Both the position numbers and the translations under genes were made by a program. A stretch of DNA of 64,000 nt from Flavobacterium solisilvae (GTDB lineage: Bacteria > Bacteroidota > Bacteroidia > Flavobacteriales > Flavobacteriaceae): the NCBI RefSeq assembly GCF_012911605.1, contig NZ_JAAMPT010000205.1, positions 62,001-126,000 of the forward strand, written 5' to 3'. The notes under the pieces are model-generated. The model was not told where the DNA came from. It worked only from the letters and a program-made list of their open reading frames with translations, and made no database searches. Within the stretch, counting starts at the first letter, position 1; each line of letters begins with the position of its first letter. Positions 54,903 to 63,193 of the stretch are shown here, piece by piece.

Positions 54903-55757
54903 TTATCTAATTTCTTGATTTAAAATTAAATCGATGTATAAATTGATTTTGTTTTTCAGTTCTTTTCTATGAGCAATAAAGTCAAGGAAACCGTGTTCAA
55001 GAACGAATTCTGCGGTTTGGAAACCTTCTGGTAAATCTTTTCCTGTGGTATCGCGAACAACTCTTGGTCCAGCAAAACCAATCAAAGCACCAGGTTCAGA
55101 AATATTAATATCACCAAGCATTGCATAAGAAGCCGTTGTTCCACCAGTGGTTGGATCAGTACACAATGAAATGTATGGAATTTTTGCTTCGGCTAGTTGA
55201 GCTAATTTTGCCGAAGTTTTTGCCAACTGCATTAATGATAATGCTGCTTCCATCATTCTCGCTCCACCTGATTTTGAAATCATTACAAAAGGAATATTGT
55301 TTTTGATAGAGTAATCAATTCCACGTGAGATTTTTTCTCCAACAACTGCACCCATTGAACCTCCAATGAAAGCAAAATCCATACAGCAAACGACTAAATC
55401 TTTTCCTTTTGATTTTCCAACACCAGTTCTAACAGCATCATTCAAACCAGTTTTGCTGATAACATCTTTTAAACGGTCGGAATATTTTTTTGTATCCACA
55501 AAATTTAGTGGATCTTTTGAAGTCATTTTTGCGTCTAATTCTTTGAATTCATTGTTGTCAAACAAGATTTCGAAGTATTCTTTACTACCGATTCTAACAT
55601 GAAAATCATCTTCTGGACTAACCCAAAGGTTTCGTGCTAGTTCATCGGTATCAATAATTTTTCCTGTTGGAGATTTATACCAAAGTCCTTTTGGAACATC
55701 TTTCTTATCTTCGGTTGCGGTAGTAATACCTTTTTCTTTTCTTTTAAACCAAGCCAT
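54903..55757 (-). CDS. accD: Acetyl-CoA carboxylase carboxyltransferase subunit beta, zinc-ribbon cysteines lost
   Basis: AccD with AccA transfers the carboxyl group from biotin to acetyl-CoA, the first step of fatty acid synthesis. The crotonase-type core is intact ([57 protein letters not shown]). In E. coli a four-cysteine zinc ribbon precedes this core; here the corresponding region [10 protein letters not shown]...NLWVSPEDD has S29, G32, S47 and D50 in place of the cysteines. The same loss occurs, as far as I recall, in other Flavobacteriia. The length of 284 residues is normal. Confidence 0.94.
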   Translation of the reverse strand: MAWFKRKEKGITTATEDKKDVPKGLWYKSPTGKIIDTDELARNLWVSPEDDFHVRIGSKEYFEILFDNNEFKELDAKMTSKDPLNFVDTKKYSDRLKDVISKTGLNDAVRTGVGKSKGKDLVVCCMDFAFIGGSMGAVVGEKISRGIDYSIKNNIPFVMISKSGGARMMEAALSLMQLAKTSAKLAQLAEAKIPYISLCTDPTTGGTTASYAMLGDINISEPGALIGFAGPRVVRDTTGKDLPEGFQTAEFVLEHGFLDFIAHRKELKNKINLYIDLILNQEIR

Positions 55758-55774
55758 AATTCTTGAAGTTAGAA

Positions 55775-55838
55775 GTAAGAAAATAGAGTTTAGAATAAAA
55801 AACGAAGTTCTAAATTCTAAACTCTAAATTCTAAATTA
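55775..55838. repeat. AT-rich word-palindrome spacer (fba-accD)
   Basis: TTAGAAGTAAGAAAATAGAG-like words face TCTAAATTCTAAACTCTA words; TAGAGTTTAGAAT and ATTCTAAACTCTA are exact inverses. It lies between fba and accD, which are on the same strand. Confidence 0.5.
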
Positions 55839-56906
55839 TTATAATGTATTAACGTTATTTAAGTCAGCAAATGCTTGTTCTAATCTTTTGTTGAAAGTCA
55901 TTTCGCCTTCGCGTATCCATTTTCTTGGATCATAGTGTTTTTTGTTTGGAGAATCTGCTCCATCTGGACTTCCAATTTGAGTTTTTAAATACTCAATTTT
56001 TGAAGTCATATAATCGCGAATTCCTTCTGTGAAAGCAAATTGTAAGTCGGTATCAATGTTCATTTTGATTACTCCATAACCAATTGCTTCTCTAATTTCT
56101 TCTAAAGTTGAACCAGAACCACCGTGGAAAACAAAATCAACTGGATTGTGACCAGTATTGAATTTATTTTGAACATAATCTTGAGAGTTTTTCAAGATTT
56201 TTGGAGTTAATTTTACGTTTCCTGGTTTGTAAACTCCGTGAACGTTTCCAAAAGCTGCAGCGATACTGAATTTTGGAGAAACTTTCATAAGTTCTTCATA
56301 AGCATAAGCTACTTCTTCTGGTTGCGTATATAATTTTGAACTGTCAACATCTGAGTTATCAACGCCATCTTCTTCGCCACCTGTAATTCCCAATTCGATT
56401 TCAAGTGTCATACCCATTTTACTCATTCGAGCTAAATATTCTTTACAGATTTCGATGTTTTCTTCAATTGGTTCTTCTGATAAATCAATCATGTGCGAAG
56501 AAAATAACGGCTTTCCTGTTTCGGCAAAATGTTTTTCAGAAGCATCTAATAAACCATCAATCCATGGTAAAAGATTTTTTGCACAGTGGTCAGTGTGAAG
56601 AATTACGGTTGCACCATAAGCTTCTGCCAAAGTATGAACGTGTTTTGCTCCAGCAATTCCACCAAGAATAGCTGCTTTTTGACCTTCGTTTGAAAGACCT
56701 TTTCCAGCATTGTAAGCTGCGCCACCATTAGAAAATTGAATAATAACTGGTGCATTTAATTTTGCAGCAGTTTCTAAAACGCCATTAATGGTGCTAGAAC
56801 CTATAACGTTTACAGCTGGAAGGGCAAAGCCTTTTTGTTTTGCATAGTTGAAAATTTCTTGCACTTGGTCGCCAGTTGCAACTCCAGGTTTGATATTATG
56901 AGCCAT
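55839..56906 (-). CDS. fbaA: Class II fructose-bisphosphate aldolase
   Basis: A 355-residue zinc-dependent aldolase of glycolysis and gluconeogenesis, FbaA subgroup. Zinc and catalytic motifs are visible: VILHTDHCAKNLLPW, SHMIDLSEEP, TLEIELGITGGEEDGVD, AAFGNVHGVYKPGNV, FHGGSGS and GVIKMNIDTDLQFA. A TATTTTTG element lies upstream, and accD follows on the same strand. Confidence 0.97.
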   Translation of the reverse strand: MAHNIKPGVATGDQVQEIFNYAKQKGFALPAVNVIGSSTINGVLETAAKLNAPVIIQFSNGGAAYNAGKGLSNEGQKAAILGGIAGAKHVHTLAEAYGATVILHTDHCAKNLLPWIDGLLDASEKHFAETGKPLFSSHMIDLSEEPIEENIEICKEYLARMSKMGMTLEIELGITGGEEDGVDNSDVDSSKLYTQPEEVAYAYEELMKVSPKFSIAAAFGNVHGVYKPGNVKLTPKILKNSQDYVQNKFNTGHNPVDFVFHGGSGSTLEEIREAIGYGVIKMNIDTDLQFAFTEGIRDYMTSKIEYLKTQIGSPDGADSPNKKHYDPRKWIREGEMTFNKRLEQAFADLNNVNTL

Positions 56907-56948
56907 TGTTATGTGTTGTTTAAAAGTTAATTTTTAATTAATGGGTTA

Positions 56949-56956
56949 CAAAAATA
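56949..56956 (-). promoter_or_regulatory. -7 element upstream of fbaA
   Basis: TATTTTTG on the minus strand fits TAnnTTTG, with a leader of about 38 bases. It lies between the tamL stop (56970) and fbaA. Confidence 0.5.
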
Positions 56957-56969
56957 ATAATTTCTAATT

Positions 56970-59522
56970 TTAGAATGGATAATTTATCCCGATATTTAAA
57001 ACAGATTTGTCAAAGCGCATCTCTTTTAGCCATCTTTGGTTTTCAGGACGAGCAGGATTGTAGGTCTTGAAACCCATGTCAATTCTAACGATGAAGAAGT
57101 TGAAATCGTACCTGAACCCGAAACCAGTACCAACGGCAATGTTTTTCAGTGATTTGAAACCTTCGAAGATAGCTTCTTCAGCAATGGTATTATCTAAAAC
57201 ATTCCAAATATTACCCACATCAGAGAATAGAGCGCCGTTTAGTTTTTGAAAAATATTAAAGCGATATTCTGCACTTAAAGCAATTTTCATATTGGCTTCG
57301 TTAAAATCGAGAACGCTACCGCTAGCTCCAGGACCAAGACTATAAGATTGCCAAGCGCGATTGTCATTTGAACCGCCACCAAAATAACTTCGGGAGAAAG
57401 GAATATCATCAGAATTTCCATAAGGAATGGCGATGCCAAAGAAGGTTCGGGTTGCAAAAACGCTTCGTTTGAATAAACTCCAATGTTTGATATACTCGAA
57501 TTCGGTTTTTAGATATTGTGAAAATTCTACATCAAAAATAGTATTTGAACCACCTTGATTTTGAAGTTGTTTTGAAGCGCGAGCAATTAAAGAAAGTAAA
57601 TTTCCAGCCGACTCGAATTTTGCTTTAAAAACATAGAAATCATTATCGGTTAAATCGATTTTTGATGTTTTTGAATAAGCAATATTAGAGGCAAAGATTA
57701 GGTTGTTTTCCGTTAAACGCGCTTGTCTTTCTAGGATACTCAAAACCGATTTTGCATCGGATGCTGTAACTCCTAAAGGATTTCCGGCATCAAAAACCTG
57801 ATTGTAAAAACCTAAAACACCTTCTTCAATGATTAGATTTCCATCTTCATTTAGTAAACTTGGATTTACAGGATAATTTTCGGAAATATTGTTCAAAGCA
57901 TTGTAAGACGAGCGATAAATATTGAAATAATTAGACGGATTTAAGTTTTTAACAAACTGAATATTAATTAAATCCAGTTTGAAAGTGGTGTTTCTTTTTG
58001 GAGTCCAATTATAGGAAAGTGAACTGGTAAAGTTTTGTTTATCCAAACCTACATTTCGTTGTTTAGCATAACCAACGCTGAATGTCGTATAAGGTATCAT
58101 CGTTTTTGGAATGATTTTATCGGTATTAAACGGCAACAGCAAACGCGGAAAATTAAGTCGGGAATCGATACCAATTTCGGAGATGTTGAAGAAATTATTA
58201 TTAGGATTTGCCATGTCGCGTGACGAACCAATATTTCCTCTAAAACCAATGTCAAAAGTTTCGGCACCATTAAAAACGTTTCGAATGGTTAATGAAGTAT
58301 TTCCCGAAATACCAAAATCTTGAATATTGGAATGCGTAAAATCGGTAGAAAAACCAAATGTATATTTTTTTCTTGGGGTTAAAAAGATATTGGCAATCAA
58401 TCCGTTTTCGTCATTTTTGTCTGGAACATATTGAATTAACGGATAGTTGAAAACTTTTAAATTACTCAAATATTTTGAGGTTACAGCAGTTCTAAAATCG
58501 GAGAAATAGTTTCCTTTGTTTACAAAAACTCCATTCGTCAACGATTTTGGTTTGTATTTTAGTTTTTCAACACTGTATAAAGTAAAGTCGTTATATGTAG
58601 TGCTATCGGTGATTTTTGCGTTAGGATTTGCAGTGTTATGATCGGTATAAATATTTACTTTGTTGATTTTGTAAAGTTTAAAACCAATAGAAGTAACACT
58701 GTCTTCCGTTCTAACTCTTTGGTCTTCAATACTAATATTGATGTTTGGACGGTGTTTTTTATTGTTTAGCGTATCGATTACAAAATTTACATAGTTTTTT
58801 TGAAAATAAAATGCGCCATTATTTCTAAAATCTTCGGTGATTCGTTTGCTTTCTTCTTCAAAAATATTGGTATCAAATTGTTGTCCTTTGAAAATTAAGG
58901 AATTCTTTTTTCTTGATTGGTATATAGAATCAAGCGGTTTACTTGGAATAGTAGCATAGATTGAGTCGAGAATATACGGTTTACCTTTGGTAACGTTATA
59001 GTTTATTTTTACTTTTTTTGGTGCGATGCTGTCAATTTTAAAATCGGTTTTGGCATCAAAATAACCTTTGTTTTTAAAATAGGAATTCAGTCTTTTTGCT
59101 GAACGTTTTGTGCTCGAAGTGTCAAGAATAATTGGAGCTTCGCCAGTTTTCTTTAAAAAATTATGAATTCCGCTGTACCAAAATGATTGCCCAAGACGTT
59201 TAACTTGTTTTCGAGATAACCATTTGGCTTTTCGAGCATATTTTTTTGGATTGTTGATGTATTTTGCTCTATAAATGGAATCGGTTTTTTCTTTGGCAAG
59301 GTTGTAAATATTCAATCGAAGCGGATAACCAAGCAAAGCTGTATTTTGTTTTTGATACAACTGATTGAGAACATCTTCGTTCTTGTCTTTTTTTTCGTCA
59401 ACAAGAATAGTGTTGTTCGTGAGTAGTTTTCTTCCGTTGGGAACTTTTTTTGTAGAGTTACATCCAACAAAAATGAAGGCTAATAGAATAATAAATGATA
59501 TTTTTGTGCTGAAAAGTTTCAA
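56970..59522 (-). CDS. tamL: TamL: lipid-anchored BamA/TamA-like outer-membrane assembly protein
   Basis: A protein of about 850 residues with a lipoprotein signal (KLFSTKISFIILLAFIFVGC; lipid cysteine C21), POTRA-type repeats over roughly 100-330 (for example LNSYFKNKGYFDAKTDFKID and KPYILDSIYA) and a C-terminal Omp85 barrel with FSRSYFGGGSNDNRAW and the final FDKSVLNIGINYPF strand. In Bacteroidota a lipoprotein TamA relative works with TamB in envelope assembly. No ATG is available; TTG 59522 gives the best signal peptide, while TTG 59531 would add three residues. It is divergent from the methyltransferase gene, 35 bases apart. Confidence 0.88.
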   Translation of the reverse strand: MKLFSTKISFIILLAFIFVGCNSTKKVPNGRKLLTNNTILVDEKKDKNEDVLNQLYQKQNTALLGYPLRLNIYNLAKEKTDSIYRAKYINNPKKYARKAKWLSRKQVKRLGQSFWYSGIHNFLKKTGEAPIILDTSSTKRSAKRLNSYFKNKGYFDAKTDFKIDSIAPKKVKINYNVTKGKPYILDSIYATIPSKPLDSIYQSRKKNSLIFKGQQFDTNIFEEESKRITEDFRNNGAFYFQKNYVNFVIDTLNNKKHRPNINISIEDQRVRTEDSVTSIGFKLYKINKVNIYTDHNTANPNAKITDSTTYNDFTLYSVEKLKYKPKSLTNGVFVNKGNYFSDFRTAVTSKYLSNLKVFNYPLIQYVPDKNDENGLIANIFLTPRKKYTFGFSTDFTHSNIQDFGISGNTSLTIRNVFNGAETFDIGFRGNIGSSRDMANPNNNFFNISEIGIDSRLNFPRLLLPFNTDKIIPKTMIPYTTFSVGYAKQRNVGLDKQNFTSSLSYNWTPKRNTTFKLDLINIQFVKNLNPSNYFNIYRSSYNALNNISENYPVNPSLLNEDGNLIIEEGVLGFYNQVFDAGNPLGVTASDAKSVLSILERQARLTENNLIFASNIAYSKTSKIDLTDNDFYVFKAKFESAGNLLSLIARASKQLQNQGGSNTIFDVEFSQYLKTEFEYIKHWSLFKRSVFATRTFFGIAIPYGNSDDIPFSRSYFGGGSNDNRAWQSYSLGPGASGSVLDFNEANMKIALSAEYRFNIFQKLNGALFSDVGNIWNVLDNTIAEEAIFEGFKSLKNIAVGTGFGFRYDFNFFIVRIDMGFKTYNPARPENQRWLKEMRFDKSVLNIGINYPF

Positions 59523-59557
59523 AGGTTGCAAAAATTTAATTCAAAAATAAACTATTT

Positions 59558-60286
59558 ATGGTTAGCAAAAACCAAATTAAATGGATAACTAGTCTTCAAC
59601 TGAAAAAATATCGGTTAGAAAATCAACTTTTCATTGCCGAAGGTGTAAAAGTAATTCAAGAATTATTACAATCAAATTTTGTGCTAGAAGATTTATTTGC
59701 AACTGAGGAAGTTTTTAATTCGTTTTCGGTCAATAATAAAACGGTTGTAACCGAAGCCGAAATGAAAAAAATTACGGCTTTGTCATCGCCAAGCAGTTGT
59801 TTAGCTGTTTTTCAAATGCCAAAAGAAACAAAAATTTCCAACCAAGGATTAATTGTGGCGCTCGACGATATTCGTGATCCAGGAAATTTAGGAACGATAA
59901 TCCGTTTGTGTGATTGGTTTGGCATTGAGCAAATGATTTGTTCAAAGGAAACGGTTGATGTTTTTAATCCAAAAGTAGTTCAGGCAACAATGGGTTCGCT
60001 TGCTCGTGTAAATATTCAGTATTTGGATATTCAAGAATTTATTTCCAATAGTAGTTTACCCATTTTTGGTACTTTTATGGATGGAAATAACATCTATTCC
60101 GAAGATTTACCAAATGATGGAATAATTATCTTTGGAAACGAAGCTAACGGAATTTCAGCCGAAATAGAAAAATTGGTTACTAATAGAATAGCCATTCCGC
60201 GTTTTGGTAAATTACAAAAAACCGAAAGTTTAAATGTAGCAACGGCAACAGCAATTATACTGAGTGAATTTTGTCGACGATTATAA
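59558..60286 (+). CDS. TrmH/SpoU-family RNA 2'-O-methyltransferase
   Basis: A 242-residue SPOUT methyltransferase. The N-terminal substrate-binding domain (KKYRLENQLFIAEGVKVIQELLQ) is followed by the knotted domain: LDDIRDPGNLGTIIRLCDWFG (motif 1), FGNEANGISAEIEKL (motif 2) and IPRFGKLQKTESLNVATATAIILSEF (motif 3, SLNVA). Members methylate ribose in rRNA or tRNA; which nucleotide cannot be told. Its promoter must overlap that of tamL. Confidence 0.92.
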   Translation: MVSKNQIKWITSLQLKKYRLENQLFIAEGVKVIQELLQSNFVLEDLFATEEVFNSFSVNNKTVVTEAEMKKITALSSPSSCLAVFQMPKETKISNQGLIVALDDIRDPGNLGTIIRLCDWFGIEQMICSKETVDVFNPKVVQATMGSLARVNIQYLDIQEFISNSSLPIFGTFMDGNNIYSEDLPNDGIIIFGNEANGISAEIEKLVTNRIAIPRFGKLQKTESLNVATATAIILSEFCRRL

Positions 60287-60291
60287 TGATT

Positions 60292-60996
60292 TTAATGAAA
60301 AGTAAAATTGATTAAAACTGCTCTGGTTTTCATCGATTCAACATTTCCAGTCCAAGGACTATCAGGATTGTTATCGCGAATTAATTCATCATTAAATCCG
60401 AAAACGCCTCGAATTGATGGTGAAAATTTGAAATATTCAAAGTATAAATCAATTCCAAAACCAATTTCATAGTTTTGTGTCCAAGGTTTTACTCTAAATC
60501 GTTGTTGGTAATTATCATCGTCAGATTTTGAATTACTCGAAAGGTTTAAAGTGGTAGAAACGCCGCCAACCAAATATGGACGAACATTTCCAGTTCTTAG
60601 CGAAGAAAATTTTAGTAGTAAAGGGAAATTAATATAGGTTGCTTTAACCTCTCGAATAGCATCTCTATCATTTGTAAAACCAGAATAGGTTAACGTTCTT
60701 GAAGCATAATATAATCCTGGTTCAAAACGTAAATCGATATATTCATGCAAACGAAGATTTCCAACCAAACCAACATTAAAACCGGTTTGACCTTTAACGT
60801 TAATATCGTTTCCAACGGTTTTATAATCGGTTTTAAAATCAAAACTACTAAATCCAAGAAAATAACCCCAATGAACACGTTGTCTATCAAAGTTTTCAAG
60901 GTTGATGATAGGATCTTTTGAAAAAAGACTTTGCCCAAATTGTGCAAAGATTTGAGATGTTATCAGTAGAAATAGTATGCAGAATAGTCTTTTCAT
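60292..60996 (-). CDS. sprT: Type IX secretion protein SprT/PorT (outer-membrane barrel)
   Basis: A 234-residue protein with a signal peptide (LFCILFLLITSQIFAQ) and an eight-strand-type barrel pattern ending in VLINFTFH. The sequence (RVHWGYFLGFSSFDFKTDYK, VGLVGNLRLHEYIDLRFEPGLYYASRTL, PYLVGGVSTTLNLSSNS) and its place directly after ubiE match PorT of Porphyromonas and SprT of Flavobacterium, needed for type IX secretion. With gldKLMN this makes two separate secretion loci in the window. Confidence 0.85.
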   Translation of the reverse strand: MKRLFCILFLLITSQIFAQFGQSLFSKDPIINLENFDRQRVHWGYFLGFSSFDFKTDYKTVGNDINVKGQTGFNVGLVGNLRLHEYIDLRFEPGLYYASRTLTYSGFTNDRDAIREVKATYINFPLLLKFSSLRTGNVRPYLVGGVSTTLNLSSNSKSDDDNYQQRFRVKPWTQNYEIGFGIDLYFEYFKFSPSIRGVFGFNDELIRDNNPDSPWTGNVESMKTRAVLINFTFH

Positions 60997-61016
60997 TTAG
61001 AGAAAATCTTCAAAAA

Positions 61017-61748
61017 TTATTTTTTTGTTGCTGTGTAAATTGTAGCAACTCCAAATGTTTGTGGCAAAGCTACACAATCTATAAACGAAACTTTTCTCAA
61101 AATATTGTTCAGTTTTTCGCCAAAAGGAAAATTTGCCGCCGAAGTGGAAAGATAACCATAAGCATTTTTATCTTTTGAAAAGATTTTTCCAATCAAAGGC
61201 AATATCATTTTGGTATAAAATGAATAACCTTGCTTAAAAGGAAATTTAGTTGGAACTGAAGTTTCGAGAATAACAAAAACACCACCAGGTTTTAATACAC
61301 GATAAATTTCGGCCAAACCTTTTTCTAAAGTTTCAAAATTTCGAATACCAAACGAAACGGTAATGGCATCAAAATAATTGTCAGGAAACGGAATGTTTTC
61401 GCTATCGCCAACCACCATTTCTATTTTATCTGAAAGGTTTTGAGTAGCTATTTTTTTCTTTCCAACTTCAAGCATTCCAACAGAAAGATCAAGTCCAACA
61501 ATTTTTTTTGCCGAAGTTTTTGTCATTAAAATAGCTAAATCACCAGTTCCAGTAGCAATATCGAGAATGTTTTCAGGATTTTTTTCAGCAACAAGAGCAA
61601 CTACTTTTTTTCTCCATTTTACATCAATTCCAAGTGAAATTACTCGATTTAAATCGTCATAATTACCCGAAATAGTGTCAAACATTTGGGTAACTTGTTC
61701 TTTTTTTCCTAGCGATGAATCTTTGTATGGAGTTATATTTTTTGACAT
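61017..61748 (-). CDS. ubiE: Demethylmenaquinone methyltransferase
   Basis: A 243-residue SAM-dependent class I methyltransferase with the UbiE/MenG motifs: FDTISGNYDDLNRVISLGIDVKWRKK, DIATGTGDLAI (SAM loop), VGDSENIPFPDNYFDAITVSFGIRNF and LKPGGVFVILETSVP. Bacteroidota use menaquinone, so the main reaction is the final methylation of demethylmenaquinone. sprT follows 20 bases later on the same strand. Confidence 0.95.
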   Translation of the reverse strand: MSKNITPYKDSSLGKKEQVTQMFDTISGNYDDLNRVISLGIDVKWRKKVVALVAEKNPENILDIATGTGDLAILMTKTSAKKIVGLDLSVGMLEVGKKKIATQNLSDKIEMVVGDSENIPFPDNYFDAITVSFGIRNFETLEKGLAEIYRVLKPGGVFVILETSVPTKFPFKQGYSFYTKMILPLIGKIFSKDKNAYGYLSTSAANFPFGEKLNNILRKVSFIDCVALPQTFGVATIYTATKK

Positions 61749-61762
61749 TTTACAATTTTTGA

Positions 61763-61770
61763 CAAATATA
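61763..61770 (-). promoter_or_regulatory. -7 element upstream of ubiE-sprT
   Basis: TATATTTG on the minus strand, 14 bases before the ubiE start, matches TAnnTTTG; the leader would be about 10 bases. Confidence 0.5.
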
Positions 61771-61780
61771 GCGCATTATT

Positions 61781-62266
61781 TTATTGCTTGGAAACATAGG
61801 TTTGAAAACAAAAGTCATAAGCGTGTTTTTCGTCTTTTGCATGAAATTCTTCTGAAACTAATTTCCATTTTGTAATATCAATTTCGGGGAAAAAAGTATC
61901 GGCTTCAAACGAATGAAACACTTTGGTGATTTCTAATTTATCGGCAAAATCGATTGATTGATTGTAAATTTCGCCACCACCAATTACATAAACATCTTCG
62001 TCTTTTGGACAAACAGCAATAGCTTTTTTCAAACTATCCACAACGATGCAGTTTTCTGCGGTGTAATTTTTTTGTCGTGTGATGATTACATGTGTTCTGT
62101 TGGGTAATGGTTTTGGAAAACTTTCAAAAGTTTTTCTTCCCATGATGATGTAATGACCAGTTGTTAAGGTTTTAAATCGTTTAAAATCATTGGGTAAATG
62201 CCAAATTAGTTGGTTGTCTTTTCCTAATTCGTTGTTCATCCCAATGGCTGCAATGGCTATAATCAT
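61781..62266 (-). CDS. folA: Dihydrofolate reductase
   Basis: A 161-residue DHFR that reduces dihydrofolate with NADPH. It shows IAIAAIGMNNELGKDNQLIWHLPNDFKRFK (with the active-site acidic D in the DF pair after LP), YIIMGRKTFESFPKPLPNRTHVIIT and VYVIGGGEIYNQSI for NADPH binding. Its ATG overlaps the stop of the upstream 2TM gene by four bases (ATGA), so they are cotranslated. Confidence 0.96.
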   Translation of the reverse strand: MIIAIAAIGMNNELGKDNQLIWHLPNDFKRFKTLTTGHYIIMGRKTFESFPKPLPNRTHVIITRQKNYTAENCIVVDSLKKAIAVCPKDEDVYVIGGGEIYNQSIDFADKLEITKVFHSFEADTFFPEIDITKWKLVSEEFHAKDEKHAYDFCFQTYVSKQ

Positions 62267-62601
62267 GTTGTGGTTGATTTAGAATTTTCTAAATCATTTT
62301 TTAGTTGTTCAATTTTTTTGGTTTGTTTCAACATTAGTTTGTCAATTTGAGCTCTTTCCCAGTTTTTGTTCATAAAGCTGTCAGTGATAAAAACTTTAAT
62401 TCCGTGAAGCACAAAAAGGAAAATCCATATGGTAACTGCCCAAATCCACCAATTTTTTTCGGGATAAAATGACAGCCAATTATTAGCGATGAATAAAAAA
62501 ATACTACCTAAGAATAAAAGTATAAAATGAAAATACAAGCGTTTTTTTTGCTTAATTCTTTCTTTAGCATATTCATAAATTTCGTGTTGATCTCTATCCA
62601 T
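62263..62601 (-). CDS. 2TM domain protein
   Basis: A 112-residue protein of the 2TM family: basic N-terminus (YEYAKERIKQKKRLYFHF), helix 1 (about 24-41), a WLSFYPEKNWWIW turn, helix 2 (about 52-68), and a C-terminal coiled-coil-like segment (WERAQIDKLMLKQTKKIEQLKNDLE). Function unknown; in other proteins the domain sits next to LytTR regulators. It is translationally coupled to folA. A TATATTTA element lies at 62619-62626 on the minus strand. Confidence 0.85.
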   Translation of the reverse strand: MDRDQHEIYEYAKERIKQKKRLYFHFILLFLGSIFLFIANNWLSFYPEKNWWIWAVTIWIFLFVLHGIKVFITDSFMNKNWERAQIDKLMLKQTKKIEQLKNDLENSKSTTT

Positions 62602-62773
62602 AAGTCAAAATTGTGCAATAAATATAGAATATATTTTTAAAATAGAAAAATTTCAATTTAAGATATTTTATTAAGAAAACGATTTCTTAATGTGGTATCA
62701 AAAATATATTTACTCATATTTTGATAATTTTCTTTTTAAAAGCCTTGGTTTTTAACAATTTGGTAAAAATTAA

Positions 62774-62811
62774 ATACGTTGTTGAACGTATGAAAAAATG
62801 ATGTTTCTTTG
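62774..62811 (+). promoter_or_regulatory. Palindrome overlapping a promoter upstream of the CBM-like gene
   Basis: ATACGTTGTTGAACGTAT (62774-62791) is an inverted repeat with seven-base arms and a four-base centre. The centre contains TTG, and 19 bases later TTTCTTTG (62804-62811) approximates TAnnTTTG. The layout fits a repressor operator covering the -33 element. The remaining 62602-62773 gap is AT-rich with no other signal. Confidence 0.5.
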
Positions 62812-62838
62812 CTTCAGTAATCTATAAATGAATTAGTT

Positions 62839-63135
62839 ATGTCTATCAAAAAACAATTTATAAAAACAAAACCAGTATGCAAAGTTACCTTTTCTATTGA
62901 AGCGAAAGATGCAAAGTTTGCAGCAGTTGTTGGTGATTTTAATAATTGGAATCCAAAAGAAGGTGAATTGTCAAAATTAAAAAATGGAACTTTTAAAGGA
63001 CTTTTCGAAGTGCCAAAAGATTCTACATATGAATTCAAATATTTAGTTGATGGTGCTTACATCAACGATCCAGAAGCAGACAGTTATGTTTATAATGACT
63101 TTGCTGGTTCTGAAAACAGTGTGGTTACTGTATAA
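62839..63135 (+). CDS. Small glycogen-binding-type (CBM48/AMPK-like) protein
   Basis: A 98-residue protein consisting of one E-set domain: KPVCKVTFSIEAKDAKFAAVVGDFNNWNPKEGEL, FKGLFEVPKDSTYEFKYLVDG and NDPEADSYVYNDFAGSENSVVTV. This matches the isoamylase N-terminal/AMPK glycogen-binding domain. No enzyme domain is attached and there is no signal peptide, so it may bind a cytoplasmic glucan or another protein. A palindromic operator-like site overlaps its promoter. Confidence 0.86.
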   Translation: MSIKKQFIKTKPVCKVTFSIEAKDAKFAAVVGDFNNWNPKEGELSKLKNGTFKGLFEVPKDSTYEFKYLVDGAYINDPEADSYVYNDFAGSENSVVTV

Positions 63136-63152
63136 GTTTTATTGGTTTAGTG

Positions 63153-63193
63153 AAAAATCCGTTGTTTGTTTGTTGCAACGGATTTTTTTTTTA
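63153..63193. terminator. Bidirectional terminator between the CBM-like and GH114-like genes
   Basis: AAAATCCGTTG pairs with CAACGGATTTT, with a long T run on the right and A residues on the left. Confidence 0.88.
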
